A stretch of 64,000 nt of DNA. Source: Punica granatum (lineage: Eukaryota > Streptophyta > Magnoliopsida > Myrtales > Lythraceae). This document shows, piece after piece, positions 11,497-23,594 of the stretch. The translations under genes and the position numbers were made by a program. Within the stretch, counting starts at the first letter, position 1, and each line of letters begins with the position of its first letter. Location: assembly GCF_007655135.1 (NCBI RefSeq), contig NC_045129.1, positions 37,139,122 through 37,203,121 on the forward strand. Reading direction: 5' to 3'. The notes under the pieces were generated by a model. That model ran no database searches, was not told the origin of the DNA, and saw nothing but the letters and a program-made list of their open reading frames with translations.

Positions 11497-13144
11497 TTAT
11501 TTGCCGACGAGGCGACGAGCGCGTTGATTGGCTCCCTTCACGCGAGAATTGAGCTCATCCACATCGTCATTGAGATGATCAAGGGATTTATTTTGCCTGC
11601 AGAACAAGTATGCTTTAGAATCCTTGCGGAACTTTTAGCATGAAACATGATTTTCTTGGTGCAAAACCAGAAAGAGGGTAAGGAACGTTCAATCCTATAA
11701 CGTTCAAGTAATCATATCAACTATTTGATGAACGCCAAGAAGTCGACAGATAAAAGAACATGCCGTGTTAGTTTTCAATCCAATCGAACAAGCAAAAGAC
11801 TTCGTTATTAGCCCAAAGTAGTTTTCTGGAAAATGCGAAACAAAGCGGGAACCTAGTCAAAATGTTGTTTCGAACTTCAGCTACAAATGCAGAAAATTTG
11901 GTGAGTTCATTTGCAAATACAGCGGAATTCGGATTTGATAAGAACAGAAGGAGTGACCTTTCGAGTTCAGATCCCATGTCGACAGCCATGTTCTTCAGGT
12001 CCCCTAGTATATTGCTCAGATCCGATAAAGCATCGTCTTGTTTTGCTTTCTCCATCTGCCCCGCAGAAAAACTCGAATTAGTAGTGCTTTTCCAAACTGA
12101 ATAAATGTGTCTGGGGAACGGATCGATGAGTTCAGCCACTCATTCTCGGGCATTGACTTCGGCTAGAAGTAAAACTTTTTCTTCCCTTGATGGGATAGGA
12201 ACTTTCAATCCTTCGATTGTCGTTACGAGTACAAGAGATTTTATAGGAGCACAAACCTCGACTTTCTGCATAGCGGTGGTCTGATCCTGAGAATGCTTGG
12301 AAGCTGCCTGCCCTTTGGGAAGAGAAGCCAGGCCCAATTTCTCTCGCTGATGCTTATCGGCTTTCTTCGACGAAGTATCTGCAACGCATATGAGAAAAAA
12401 GACCGATAAGGGAATCCATTTCACCGGAAACTGCATTCTGATCATCTGCATAGTCCCAAGAAAGTCGCAGTCGAAAAAGTGTAAACAGAATCACGGCATT
12501 GAAAGGTAAAACCTATGGTCACTTCAGGCCCTGTGATTTCTTTTCCCTTCTTCGGCTTCCATGTCTTCGAGAACATGCCCCCGAGATTGCCAAGAATCTT
12601 CTCGCCCTGATATTAGCAGCAGCAGAACCCGATATGACGAAAAGCTTCAGTATTGGAGCGAAAAGCTAGCACGAGAAGCAAATATTTTCTAGCTATTCTT
12701 TGGCAGGCAAACAACTAAAAGCATTACCCGGCTCAAATCCTTTTCGGTATCAGCAACCATATTATGGGTCCTATTGATCTGCTCTCCCTGCACGTGCAGC
12801 ATATCAAGCGTCCTCGTGGCGTCGTCTCTGATATCCTCGGCAATCCTCAGACAGTTGTTCACGGTACTCGTGGTTTCCTCGGACTTGTAGACGGCATAAT
12901 TCTCCAGCTCCTGCGTGGTTTGATTCTCGAGCCCGCCCGAGTCCCTGAAGTCATTCTTGTACCTGTCTTTAGCTGCAGCAGAGTTGTAAGGCGATGAAGA
13001 AGCTGACGACGACAAGCCTCCTCCCCTGTGTCCGTTATCGAGGTCGTTCGGTACGACGAGGTTTGGTTCCGAAGCAGCTCTTTTTGCAGGCTGAGTATTA
13101 GAATCCGAAGAGGGCTTGTTGAAGCCCTTCATAAACCCGAACAT
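11497..13144 (-). CDS. SNAP33: SNAP33-type SNAP25-like SNARE (Qb+Qc)
   Basis: Five coding exons on the minus strand (13144-12728, 12606-12513, 12378-12257, 12055-11958, 11596-11497) sum to 831 nt, 276 residues; every junction is GT-AG and in phase. Order: a short N-terminal region beginning MFGFMKGFNK, a Qb-SNARE coiled coil (about residues 80-140, TTQELENYAVYKSEET onward), a linker with GEKILGNLGGMFSKTWKPKK, and a Qc-SNARE coiled coil starting MEKAKQDDALSDL and ending NSRVKGANQRARRLVGK at the stop. Two SNARE helices with no membrane anchor is the plant SNAP33/29/30 plan. SNAP33 pairs with syntaxins such as KNOLLE and SYP121 and with VAMP72 proteins in cytokinesis and secretion. At 276 residues it is slightly shorter than the Arabidopsis protein, mainly in the N-terminal region. 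Donor AG|GTCACT of the fourth exon is weak but keeps the frame. Confidence 0.93.
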
Positions 13145-13750
13145 CTTGAAGATGGACTCCCAACAATGCTCTTGTCAACTGCACAAAGTTTCGCCTCCTC
13201 AAAATCGATGCAAGCAGAGCGGACTGACCAACAAACCCAAAAAAAAAAAAAACGCCACAATCATTTGCTCTAGACAATCACTGTAAATGGAAATGCATTC
13301 AAATTAAACATCTATAGCAGCGGCCGGCAGCACAAGCTCATGCCTGTTTTTCCGATGAGCACCAGAAACAGAGCAAGAAATCAAGTACTGCCATGCTCTG
13401 TTTTCTGAGAAACACACCAGAAACAGAGCAAGAAACCAAGAACTGCGTGTGACCTTAATATTCCTGAGGAAATCTTCAGAAACAGGAAGCTTCAGAGGGA
13501 GGAAGAGAGCTCCAAACACAAACCAAGAAACCGTTTATAGGTCTGTCCGGGGAGGAAGAGGAGAGATTTCGTAACGGGCGAAAGTGAAGGAAGAAATATT
13601 TACCAAAAGGGGAAAAAAAAAAAGGATGAAGAAATGGGGGCCGTTCGAGAGGATGGGAAATAGCAAATCGTCAACCAGCGGAGGGATCTCCGGAGACGCC
13701 ATCTTCCATGGCAGCTGCTGGCACGGTCTATTTTGAGGATGGACTCTTCC
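13145..13750 (-). other. 5' leader and probable leader intron of SNAP33 gene
   Basis: The sequence upstream of the ATG holds a 62-bp-spaced near-duplicate (ACCAGAAACAGAGCAAGAAA around 13362 and 13418). No open frame of coding character is seen. A leader intron is plausible, but its ends cannot be fixed without transcript data. Confidence 0.4.
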
Positions 13751-13775
13751 GTGCTCCCGGTGCAGGGGAACATTC

Positions 13776-13830
13776 TGGGCTTCGAATTGGGCTTGGTTGT
13801 GTTTGGGCCTAAGTGACGAGGCCCCACATC
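13776..13830 (-). promoter_or_regulatory. Site II (TGGGC-type) promoter cluster of SNAP33 gene
   Basis: TGGGC or GGCCC cores occur at about 13776, 13789, 13804 and 13822, upstream of the minus-strand SNARE gene. Clusters of this TCP-binding 'site II' motif are typical of housekeeping and cell-cycle promoters in plants. This assignment rests on motif clustering and position only. Confidence 0.45.
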
Positions 13831-14182
13831 CGAATAATCTTATGTTATTTTTTTTATAACTTTATTAAAAAATTATTGAGTCGATCCTTCTTTTATCGCG
13901 AATAATATTATTCCATGTCGATATCTACAAATTATTGAAAAAGTATATGAAAACGTGATATTGAGGGTCGTCCTATACAATTTGTAAACAACATTTTCAC
14001 ATCTTTCACTTTTATTATTTACCGTATCTATCCGTATTACAAATGAGAAAAGAATAGAACTCGCCGTAAAATTCTCTTAATTAATTTGCCCATATCAAAA
14101 TAACATGATTAATTAGTAAATTTGTTAGATTAGGATATCGTTAAGGATAAATTAGCAAATTCATATACTTTTTAACCACTAA

Positions 14183-15118
14183 TCTATATATAATATATAA
14201 TAGCGAAACGAAAAAATATATTAAATGAGGTTGTGCCATGTGTCATCTCAAGATTAATTAGACTGTGTCATGTGTCAAGCTTTTAACTCTTTATTGCATT
14301 GCTTCACCTATAAGGAAGAAGATAGTCAAATATGATTAAAAGGAAGTAAGAATATATATAATAAGAGATGGTCAATGTATACGTGACGGTTAATCCTTGC
14401 ACGATAATACTTACGTGGCAGCTTATAGCACGAACGGAAGTTTCATCAGAGTAGTTTGAATTACTTAGTATATAGATACATATATAAAGAGATGTAGATT
14501 AGTTAAAGGTTCTTTAACTATACTGTGTTAACTGAAGCTCTAGTAGCATCAAGAAATATATCGGGCATAGAATGGCAATATGTTATGCTTATTACTTTTA
14601 AAAATACTTTATTGCTAATACAACGAAGAGTTTAAATTTATGTAAAGTACTTATTTACGTAAAATATTTTTTCATACTTAAAAAAAAATTATTACTTATT
14701 TATGTAAAACTTTTTTTTCATACTCATGCAAATCGAATCTAAGGGGACCAAGGTTAGATTTGTCCAAGCTTCTTGCAACAGGTCAATATTAACCCCTATG
14801 ACTTTTGATATATATATTTCAGTTTTGTCAGTTTAAATTTATATTGCAATATAAACTAATTAACTTAATTTTGATTAAAATAATTTTATTAATTTGATTT
14901 TGTTAATATTATCAATAAAAATATATAAATGATTCTTTTTTGAGTTAATAAAGTACTTATTTATGTAAATAAAGTACTTAATTTTGATTAAAAGTAATTT
15001 TATTCATTTCATCCAATCGTCAAAAACTAATAAATATTTTTAAAGGTATGATTATATAATAAAATATGTTTTTTTTAATGAATGATAATTCCGCGCAACA
15101 CGCAGGTGGGATAGCTAA
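14183..15118 (+). mobile_element. Short non-autonomous Helitron
   Basis: The 5' end is TCTATATATAATATATAATA and the 3' end is ...CCGCGCAACACGCAGG...GATAGCTAA, with a small imperfect GC hairpin just before the CTAA terminus. The element sits exactly between A (14182) and T (15119), the Helitron target rule. A GTGCCATGTGTCATCT block near the 5' end recurs in the Helitron at 40921-41886. No Rep/helicase frame is present. Confidence 0.78.
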
Positions 15119-16458
15119 TTAAATATTATTTCCACAATTTTATCTTTTGCTTACTTCCCCGTCTCTCTATCTCCTCATATTATATTATAATGTATAAAAG
15201 CTATGGCTAACATTGTGGAGGTTCCACACAATCGAAAATAAGAATTATCAGCTCCTCATCTAAATGGCATTTTTCACTTTTGGTGAACCCTCAACTCTTG
15301 ATTCAAATGAAATTTTCATTTTTATTACATGAATTATACCTCATTTTTCTTATTGTTCATTCGATGTATAATCGTTCAAGAGTCCAGGTTATTTGTATAA
15401 TATCAAAGAAATTTAAAGTTTTTTTTGAGAAATGATAATTTTTTTTAAATATACGAAGAGTTTTTAAGTTATTTAATCATGTATGTAATGAAATCTTTTA
15501 AAAGTATTCTTTTTCGGAAGATTTTAAATATATGTTTTTCGGTTTGGACTATGGCATCCGAAAACCCAATTAGGTTCCGACTAATCCAGTCGAGCCAAAT
15601 CGGCCCACTAAAGGGTAAAACTCTCCAAATATAGATTTTTTTCATTTACAATACTCGAATTCGAGACATTACTCAAAGCAAACAAGCGCCGAACAGTTTG
15701 AATCAACTCACATTGATTTTTAATAATCTTTGAAACACATATTGTTTATCATTTTCGATTCACTTTTATTCGGTCATCACCATTTTCATTCTCCCCATGC
15801 ACACAAATATTAATAACTCTTTCTCATTGACGCACATCTGAGTGAAGGTATTTTTTTCACATTGAACATTTTTCAATAATGTGTTCTTAAGCTCCTAATC
15901 TTGTGGAGCAAAAAAAAAAAACTCCTACTCTCCCTTTACCCTTTCCCGATCTCGCGATTTCGTTTTTTTTTAAATTAATTTCATTGATTAATCATTACAA
16001 ACAACCTACAAATATATTATAATTTATAAAAATTAATTGTAATTCTTTTGGAGATTTTAGAAATACAAAAAGAAAAAAGAAAAACGATAATCCATGAATA
16101 GTACAGCTACGCATCTTGTGTTATAAAATTGTACAAAAATCTATCTATATATGTATGAATTAGAGGTTTTTCATTTCACTTAATCTGGCACGTTTTTTCC
16201 TACTAACTGTCATGGTGGGCTGAAACGGACAAAGTCCTTGGAGGGCCCCAAATAATTGTCCATTTGGAGTCTTCTCTTTAGCTCTTCTCCATCATGGAAA
16301 AATATCTTCCTTTAGGCCACATTTCCATTTCTATGGCTCAATTTGGTCCCCCTCTCCCCTCCAATCCCATTACTTGCAACTCATTTGCTATACCACAAAT
16401 CTCTGCAAAAAATAAAATATAAAAAAATCATCTTATAATACTTTAACATTTTTTTTGC
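15119..16458. other. Gene-free AT-rich spacer with a minus-strand SINE-like copy
   Basis: At about 15545-15700 the conserved SINE-like core (GACTAATCCAGTCGAGCCAAATCGGCCCACTA) is present in reverse orientation, with a CTCGAATTCGAG box downstream. Otherwise only poly-A/T tracts and AT-rich sequence are seen; no gene. Confidence 0.45.
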
Positions 16459-16459
16459 C

Positions 16460-16610
16460 TAGTGATTAATGTACATCAAAGTTTGTACTGAGACCTGGAT
16501 TCAAATCTTCTTGAGGCCACCGGAATGCCTTTGACGTAATTACCGTTCAGTGCGCCGCCGGGGGTTTACGGAACCCCGAGAATTAGTCGGGCTAAGCTCG
16601 GACACTCCGG
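16460..16610 (+). repeat. tRNA-derived SINE
   Basis: The sequence has A-box-like GCCTAGTGATTAATGTAC and B-box-like GGATTCAAATC spaced as in a tRNA head. A body with GCGCCGCCGGGGGTTTACGG and GAGAATTAGTCGGGC and a GACACTCCGGGTTAG tail follow, a layout known from dicot tRNA-type SINEs. The copy lacks a clean A tail because the tandem duplication at 16611 follows directly. Confidence 0.65.
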
Positions 16611-16853
16611 GTTAGCAAGTTTAATTATTCCTCTTTCGACCGTGGCAACTTTTTCATAATTCTTAAAATTAGAATAATCCCTCAGTAAAAAGTGAAAGTA
16701 AAAATCAACATGAATTGGTTCAATCGCCCGAACACCTCGGGTTAGCAAGTTTAGTTATTCCTCTTTCGACTGTGGCAACTTTTTCATAATTCTTAAAATT
16801 AGAATAATCCCTCAGTAAAAAGTGAAAGTAAAAATCAACATGAATTGGTTCAA
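16611..16853. repeat. 130-bp tandem duplication, nearly identical
   Basis: A unit beginning GTTAGCAAGTTTA (16611) is repeated at 16741. The copies run in step to GAATTGGTTCAA with only a few substitutions (for example TTAATTATT against TTAGTTATT, and GACCGTGG against GACTGTGG). Such closeness indicates a recent duplication. It falls between a SINE (16460-16610) and a second SINE-like copy (16840-17015). Confidence 0.85.
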
Positions 16854-17015
16854 GCGATTTGATCTTTATTTTCTTTAAATAAAATCTCGAATTCAAGTTC
16901 TTGTCAATGTGAAAAATTCACGTTTGGAGAACTTTATCCCTTAGTAGGCCGATCCGGCTCAACTTAATTAGTTGGGACTTAATTGAGCTTTCGAATATCA
17001 ACGTTCACATCGGGA
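16840..17015 (+). repeat. SINE-like dispersed repeat, copy 2
   Basis: Shares with 725-910 the block order: TTTAAATAAAATCTCGAATTC, AAAATTCACGTTTGGA, TTAGTAGGCCGATCCGGCTC, AATTAGTTGGGA, and GCTTTCGAATATCAACGTTC. Confidence 0.5.
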
Positions 17016-17523
17016 AAAAAAAAGAATGTAAAATGTAAACTTCAAGGTGAGGATCGGATAGGTCTGGTCAGCCAAACTAAAATCGCATCCCCGGAATTAA
17101 TTTCTGGTGTCCATTGCAAGCATGAAGCGTTTGGTGTATTTATCAGTCAAAACAATTGAAAATCATTCATTTGATTATGTTTTGTTGGTGGCAACCAAGG
17201 AAAACTATGGCTGGTCCAAAATAGCAATGGGTGAACAAGAAAATATCTGTCGGGGGGCATTCTAGTAAAATCGAAGAGCCTTCTTGTCCGTACATGTTGT
17301 CCTGTTAACGACCGATCTGCTTTGTCGGGCGGGCGGGTTCGTTTGCCATGCGAGCGAGCGAGCGATGAGAAGTTGAAGGAGGAAGAAGCTGCTGGCTCTG
17401 TCATCCATTCAAAGAGTGAGCAAGAACAGAGCACACCTTCAGCTCTCTCTCTCTCTCTCCCCCCTTCATTTCATTGCTCAAGAGGCTGAGAGATAAGGGA
17501 GAGAGCTGTGGAACTGAACGGCC

Positions 17524-20500
17524 ATGGCAGCTTCTACATTCTCAGCGAAATGCACAGAGCCCAGGTGGGTCGCTCAGTCTCGTCCCAAGAGCTCTGCACG
17601 CTCACCCTACGATGGCAGAACCTCTAAGCTCGCGTTTCTGAGGGCCCCGCGTTTGGGATGTTCGGCGAGGAGGAGCAGGAACCTGTGTGTCATCACCAAT
17701 GTTGCCAGCAACCAGAAGCAAGATCTGAAAGAACCCTTCAACCAAGAAGATGGTAAAACGAAATCTCCCGTTTACAGTTTTTGAATTTTCACTGGTTTAG
17801 GCTTCAAAGTTGCTCGGGGCGTGCCGGAATTTTGGCTTACTTGCGTGCTTCGTATTCAAGAAATGGCTCGATATGGCACATGTTTAAGCTCATATGTAAA
17901 ATTTAAATCGGATAGTCATAGATTAATGCTGCATAGTTAAAGATTATATATTGAGTTTCCATTGAATGGAAATTTATCATTCTGGCAATGTTCTTTAACG
18001 GAAAATTGACTAATTAACTGCCGTGGGTTTCTTTTTTTCCTTGGAGTTTGCATCAGATGCTCCTGATGTGTTCATTCCTGACCCCGTGTCAATTGCCTCG
18101 AGCATCAAGTACCACGCCGAGTTCACCCCTTCTTTCTCTCCAGAGAAGTTTGAGCTGCCAAAGGCATATTACGCGACAGCTGAAAGCGTCCGTGACGCTC
18201 TCATTATAAAGTGGAATGCCACTTATGACTTTCACGAGAAGATGGATGTAAAGCAGGCTTACTATCTATCCATGGAGTATCTACAGGTCAATCAGGGTGA
18301 AACTATATGATATAGACTAACGATAACTTTTCTTGAGCTCTGTTCTGTATTTGCTATAAATGTCAAAGTTATGTTGTAATGTTTCCAGGGGAGGGCGCTG
18401 CTAAATGCGATCGGTAATTTAGAGCTTACGGGCGCATATGCAGAGGCTCTGAAGAAGTTGGGACACAACTTAGAGGATGTGGCTAGTCAGGTCGGGTTTC
18501 AGATTTCTTTCATCTCAAGGCCACATTTGGTATGAGTGAGCCGAAAGGGACTGGAATGCAATTGCCTTCTAACTATGAAAATGTTCCAATTTTCAATGAC
18601 GATTCCAGTCAGAGTACCTTTTGTTTATGTTGTAGCTTACATGATCTGAAAGTTCATATTTGGCCGTCCCGAGCAGGAATCAGATGCTGCACTGGGAAAT
18701 GGGGGATTAGGCCGACTGGCTTCTTGCTTCTTGGACTCCCTCGCGACACTTAACTACCCGGCTTGGGGATATGGGCTCCGATACAAGTACGGTTTGTTCA
18801 AACAGCGGATCACAGAGGATGGGCAGGAGGAGGTTGCAGAGAACTGGCTCGAGGTATTCTCATGCTCAATTTATTTGTCCTATATCAACTTAAAAATGTC
18901 TGTGGTCACATATAACATAAATTAAGAATGATAATTTTTTCTTTCTACTGTCAAAGTTTGAAATACTTGCTCATTGATCTGAAGTCACTTTGCAGATGGG
19001 AAATCCATGGGAAATAGTGAGGAATGATGTCTCTTATCCGGTGAAGTTCTTCGGCGAGGTTGTCACAGGGCCTGACGGTAGAAAACAATGGATCGGGGGT
19101 GAAGATATAATGGCCGTTGCATATGACGTCCCAATTCCAGGATATAAGACTAAGACCACGATAAACCTGAGATTGTGGTCCACAAAAGTTGCAGCAGAAG
19201 AATTCGATCTGCGTGCCTTCAATGCTGGAGATCACACCAAAGCATCTTCAGCTTTAAAGAATGCCGAGAAGGTTCATATGGATACTCTGACATTAATTCT
19301 TTGTAATCCTGAAAATCGTCAAGACCACTACATACTAATCCAAGATTGTCAAGCTTGTCGGTATGTTTATTATTTAACAATAGTCAATGTTTCATGATGA
19401 ATGATGATCGATCATTTCTTGGATCAGATTTGCTACATTTTATACCCCGGGGATGAATCAGTTGAGGGAAAGACTCTCCGACTGAAGCAACAGTACACAC
19501 TGTGTTCTGCTTCCCTCCAAGATATCATTGCACGATTTGAAAGGAGATCCGGCGATCAAGTGGGCTGGGAGAAGTTGCCTGAGAAGGTTGCTGTGCAGAT
19601 GAATGACACTCACCCAACATTATGCATCCCCGAGCTGATACGAATACTAGTTGATGTGAAGAATCTGAGCTGGGAGGAAGCTTGGAAGATCACACAAAGG
19701 TGCTTATTTTTATTTACATCTCTTTGCTTAACAAGCAAAAATCCATTCAAACTCTTAAGTTTCTTTTCCATGTCCTGTTGAACTTTTTTCCAGAACTGTT
19801 GCATACACAAACCATACAGTGCTGCCTGAGGCGCTTGAGAAATGGAGCCTGGATCTTATTCAAGAGTTGCTTCCTCGACATGTGGAGATCATAAAAATGA
19901 TAGATGAGGAGGTAACACTAGAGAGTCGTGGCTCTGGAGATTGTCCTAGTTCTCCTTTGCTCTTTCTTGGAAACACCAAAAAATAGGTCACAAGTGTAGG
20001 ATTACCCTTTGAAAGACCGTAAGATTTAGAGGAACTTGAACTACTTATAACATAAGAAAATAGAATCCTAGAGTTGTTTCTTGGAACAGAACATGGATTG
20101 TGCATAGTGCATAACCGAGTAGACGTCTTCTTGTGGCCTAATTCTGACTTGTTTCTTCTTTCTGTTCTGATTAATGACAATAAACCAGCTGATTCACACG
20201 ATTATTGCGGAATACGGTGTAGAGGATCTTGGCTTGTTGAAACAGAAGTTGAAGGAAATGAGGATATGTGACAACGTTGAATTGCCAGCTTCGGTTTTGG
20301 AGTTAGTGGTAAAAGAGGAAGACACCAGTCCTGACGAGGAAGTTATCGTTGCTCTAGAAGAAGAAGAAGAAGAGGAGGAGGATCAAGAAGAGGGAGAAGA
20401 AGAAGAGGAGGAGGAGGATCAAGAAGAGGGAGAAGAAGAAGGAGAAGGAGAAGGAGAAGATAAACCGACTGATGAAGAAAATGATCAGGTTATAGAGGCA

Positions 20501-22863
20501 GTTACCGCGATAGACAAGGTCTCATTTGATCCCGACCCGAAACAACCAAAGCTTGTTAGAATGGCCAATTTATGTGTCGCTGGAGGGTTCGCAGTAAATG
20601 GGGTCGCGGAGATACACAGTGAGATCGTAAAGGAGGAAGTCTTTAATGAATTTTACAAGGTATGGATTCAGTAAATTGGAAACATTACGGTACTGTTTGT
20701 GATTTCCATGTGAACTGGTACCCATTTAATTCCTGTAAGAGTAGCATTAACAAATTCACGGTTCCTTTTTTTTTTTCTCTCTTTTTTCTTTTCCTTTTTT
20801 CCCTTGGCATGTTCGGATAACAGCTATGGCCTGAGAAGTTCCAAAACAAAACGAATGGTGTGACACCACGAAGATGGATCAGGTTTTGCAATCCTGATCT
20901 CAGCAAAATCTTGACCAAGTGGATCGGGACAGATGACTGGACCATTAACATGGAGAAATTGAGCCTGCTTCGAAAGGTAAAGGAGTCATTTGTCCCACTT
21001 AATGCAATGACTTAAACTTCAGATGTTGATTTCGCTGCAAGAGAAAAATGAATGTTGATTCACATCACGACATCATTTCTGAAGGACATACGTGCTTGGC
21101 ATTACTAAAAGCCTTACATGATATACATTGTTGTTGCACTCTTCTAGACGTTATCAGTAAGCTAACATGGTATCACAGACTTAATATAGTTTTGATTCAT
21201 CAGTCCAGATAATATCCTATTTCTGTCGACTGTTGCATCTGCCCACCTTCCACGTAGTTCCTGCTTACACCTCAAAATGCCATGTCAGGCTTAAAGATAA
21301 GTGGGAGCATTATGACAAACCATTTTTGATGTACAATGTTCATAGGACAATAAATCACTTAACAGTTACAAGGTTAATGTGCATTGTCCACAGTTTGCTT
21401 ATAATGACGATCTCCAATTGGAATGGAGGGAAGCAAAGAGAAAGAACAAAATGAAAGTCGCGGCCTTTCTGAAGGAAAAGACTGGCTACAGCGTCATTCC
21501 TGATGCCATGTTCGATGTCCAGGTTGTTTGCTTCACCATAATCTTTTTCCACTTCTTTCTTTTCGCCCCAAAGTCGATCATTAGTCTTCTTGATCCAAAT
21601 TGAGAGTATTGTGCTTGATGCCTTTTCAGATTAAGCGCATTCATGAGTACAAGCGGCAGTTGCTGAACATATTGGGGATTGTATACCGCTACAAGAAAAT
21701 GAAAGAAATGAGTCCCGAGGAGAGGCAAAGGAGCTTTGTCCCTCGGGTCTGTATATTTGGAGGAAAAGCATTTGCCACGTATGTCCAAGCGAAGAGAATT
21801 GTGAAGTTCATCACGGATGTTGGGGCCACCGTGAACAATGATTCCGAAATTGGCGATCTTCTGAAGGTATAAATGATTTTGCTGCATATAAGTACTAGTT
21901 GATTTCTGAAATTTTTATAACCTATGGTTTGTGATATACCATATTGTTTTACTTCGAGGTAAACTTCATAAATTGTCTAATGCGTCCACGTTCATCAGGT
22001 TGTCTTTGTCCCTGATTACAATGTCAGTGTTGCAGAATTTCTTATTCCCGGAAGTGAACTGTCGCAGCACATCAGGTATCAACTGCATTTCTGCAATTTT
22101 TAGACGTCTTGTTGCCGGTCTCTTTTGCAGACATTGCATTTTGACATTCTCGACACAAAATGTACTCAGTACTGCTGGGATGGAGGCAAGTGGAACCAGC
22201 AATATGAAGTTTGCGATGAATGGGTGCCTCCTCATTGGAACCTTGGATGGTGCAAACGTCGAGATAAGAGAAGAGGTTGGGGAAGATAACTTTTTCCTCT
22301 TTGGTGCGAAAGCCCATGAAGTTGCCGGTCTAAGGAAGGAGCGGGCTGAAGGAAAGGTAACATAACATGCCATGTACGGTGTTGCTTGGACAACATCAAT
22401 TTATGGTCTCTGATTTGTGTTACTGTTTGCAAATTAACAGTTTGTGGCAGATCCGAGGTTTGAGGAAGTGAAAGCTTTTGTGCGGAGTGGTGTTTTCGGT
22501 CCTTACAACTATGAGGAATTGATGGGGTCCTTGGAAGGGAATGAGGGGTACGGTCGTGCTGACTATTTTCTCGTAGGCAAAGATTTCCCGGGTTACCTTG
22601 AGTGCCAAGAAAAGGTCGATGAGGCATACAGAGACCAGAAAGTGAGTACATATAATCACTTCTTTGGTTAACATTGATTCTCTATATATTCAAGTGTGTA
22701 CCTTTTCATACTAATGTTTTGATTAACATTGACTGTGTGGGGGCAGAGATGGACGACAATGTCGATACTGAACACGGCAGGCTCATATAAGTTCAGCAGT
22801 GACCGAACGATTCACGAGTATGCAAGAGACATATGGGGAATTGAGCCCGTGTTACTTCCATAA
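17524..22863 (+). CDS. PHS1: Plastidial alpha-1,4-glucan phosphorylase (L type)
   Basis: Fifteen exons: 17524-17752, 18057-18286, 18389-18490, 18677-18853, 18996-19271, 19428-19699, 19794-19911, 20189-20659, 20824-20976, 21394-21522, 21630-21866, 21999-22075, 22170-22356, 22441-22641, 22747-22863. They sum to 2976 nt, 991 residues, and fifteen exons is the known plan for the Arabidopsis plastidial gene. The enzyme transfers glucose between alpha-glucans and phosphate, making or using glucose-1-phosphate in starch metabolism. Residues 1-70 are Ser/Arg-rich, a plastid transit peptide. Catalytic-core landmarks include [40 protein letters not shown] and [14 protein letters not shown], whose Lys (about residue 836) binds pyridoxal phosphate. 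Exon 8 carries the insertion peculiar to the L isoform (about residues 505-580), here strongly acidic. The cytosolic H form lacks both the transit peptide and this insertion. Conservation throughout is strong. Confidence 0.97.
20355..20466 (+). repeat. GAA/GAG low-complexity tract coding the acidic L-insertion
   Basis: Two nearly identical purine blocks of about 40 nt (GAGGAGGAGGATCAAGAAGA-type, ending GAGGGAGAAG) lie in tandem inside exon 8 of the phosphorylase gene. They encode two Glu-rich segments of the [11 protein letters not shown] kind. They keep the frame, and the tract continues as GGAGAAGGAGAAG. Replication slippage would change its length in multiples of three. Confidence 0.85.
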
Positions 22864-23590
22864 AGGGTACTGATCCAGGAGACAGAGGAAGGGAAAAACA
22901 ACTAAATGTGTACCAAGTTGTAACTTAATGTAATTCAGTTGATCCACTGACAATGTCACCTACTAGAGTGCGATCAGTTGCTACATAATGATGGATCTGA
23001 TTCGTACAACATGGCAGGCCATAAAAGAGGTATTCAAGTTATGCGTGTAAGGCGCGAGTTTACGTTGGGAAAGGTTACTCTTGGAGGAGAAAAAGTGGCG
23101 CTCGACTCTCTGAATCAAAAGTCTAGCTTGATTGGTAGCTTTCTCCTTCCTGATGAAAGATTCGAGGAATTCCGAACTCCAAACTGAAACCAGAGTCCTG
23201 CGCCCCAGAAAATAATGTTCATATCAATTTTAATTTAGTTTTGTGTCTCTTGCTGATCATCTTTAAATGATCAGAGATCGAATAATACAGATTTTTCTTA
23301 CAGCCGGTAGAGTTGCGGTATGAGCAACTATATGCTATATATTAAAACGAAGATTTTCCATGGGAATGAAAAAGAAAGATCTTCAACTTGAAGCCTGCAG
23401 GGACCAAACCTTTGGTTTTGGGAACGGTATTTATATAAGCAAAAGGGGAACTATTTGAGCGGTGTATATTTTGGAGGCTCGTAGTCTGAAAAATCCTAGT
23501 TTTGGCTTCTTCGATCTTTGTTTTTCGGTTTCAGGATTACTCTCGCTCCTTGCTGCTCGTATCTTCTTCTTGTATCTTCATCCTCAAACT
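22864..23590. other. PHS1 3' region and spacer to the permease pseudogene
   Basis: Contains the likely 3' untranslated region of the phosphorylase gene and spacer. The 69-codon open stretch at 22978-23187 has no recognisable relative. Confidence 0.5.
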
Positions 23591-23594
23591 CTGA

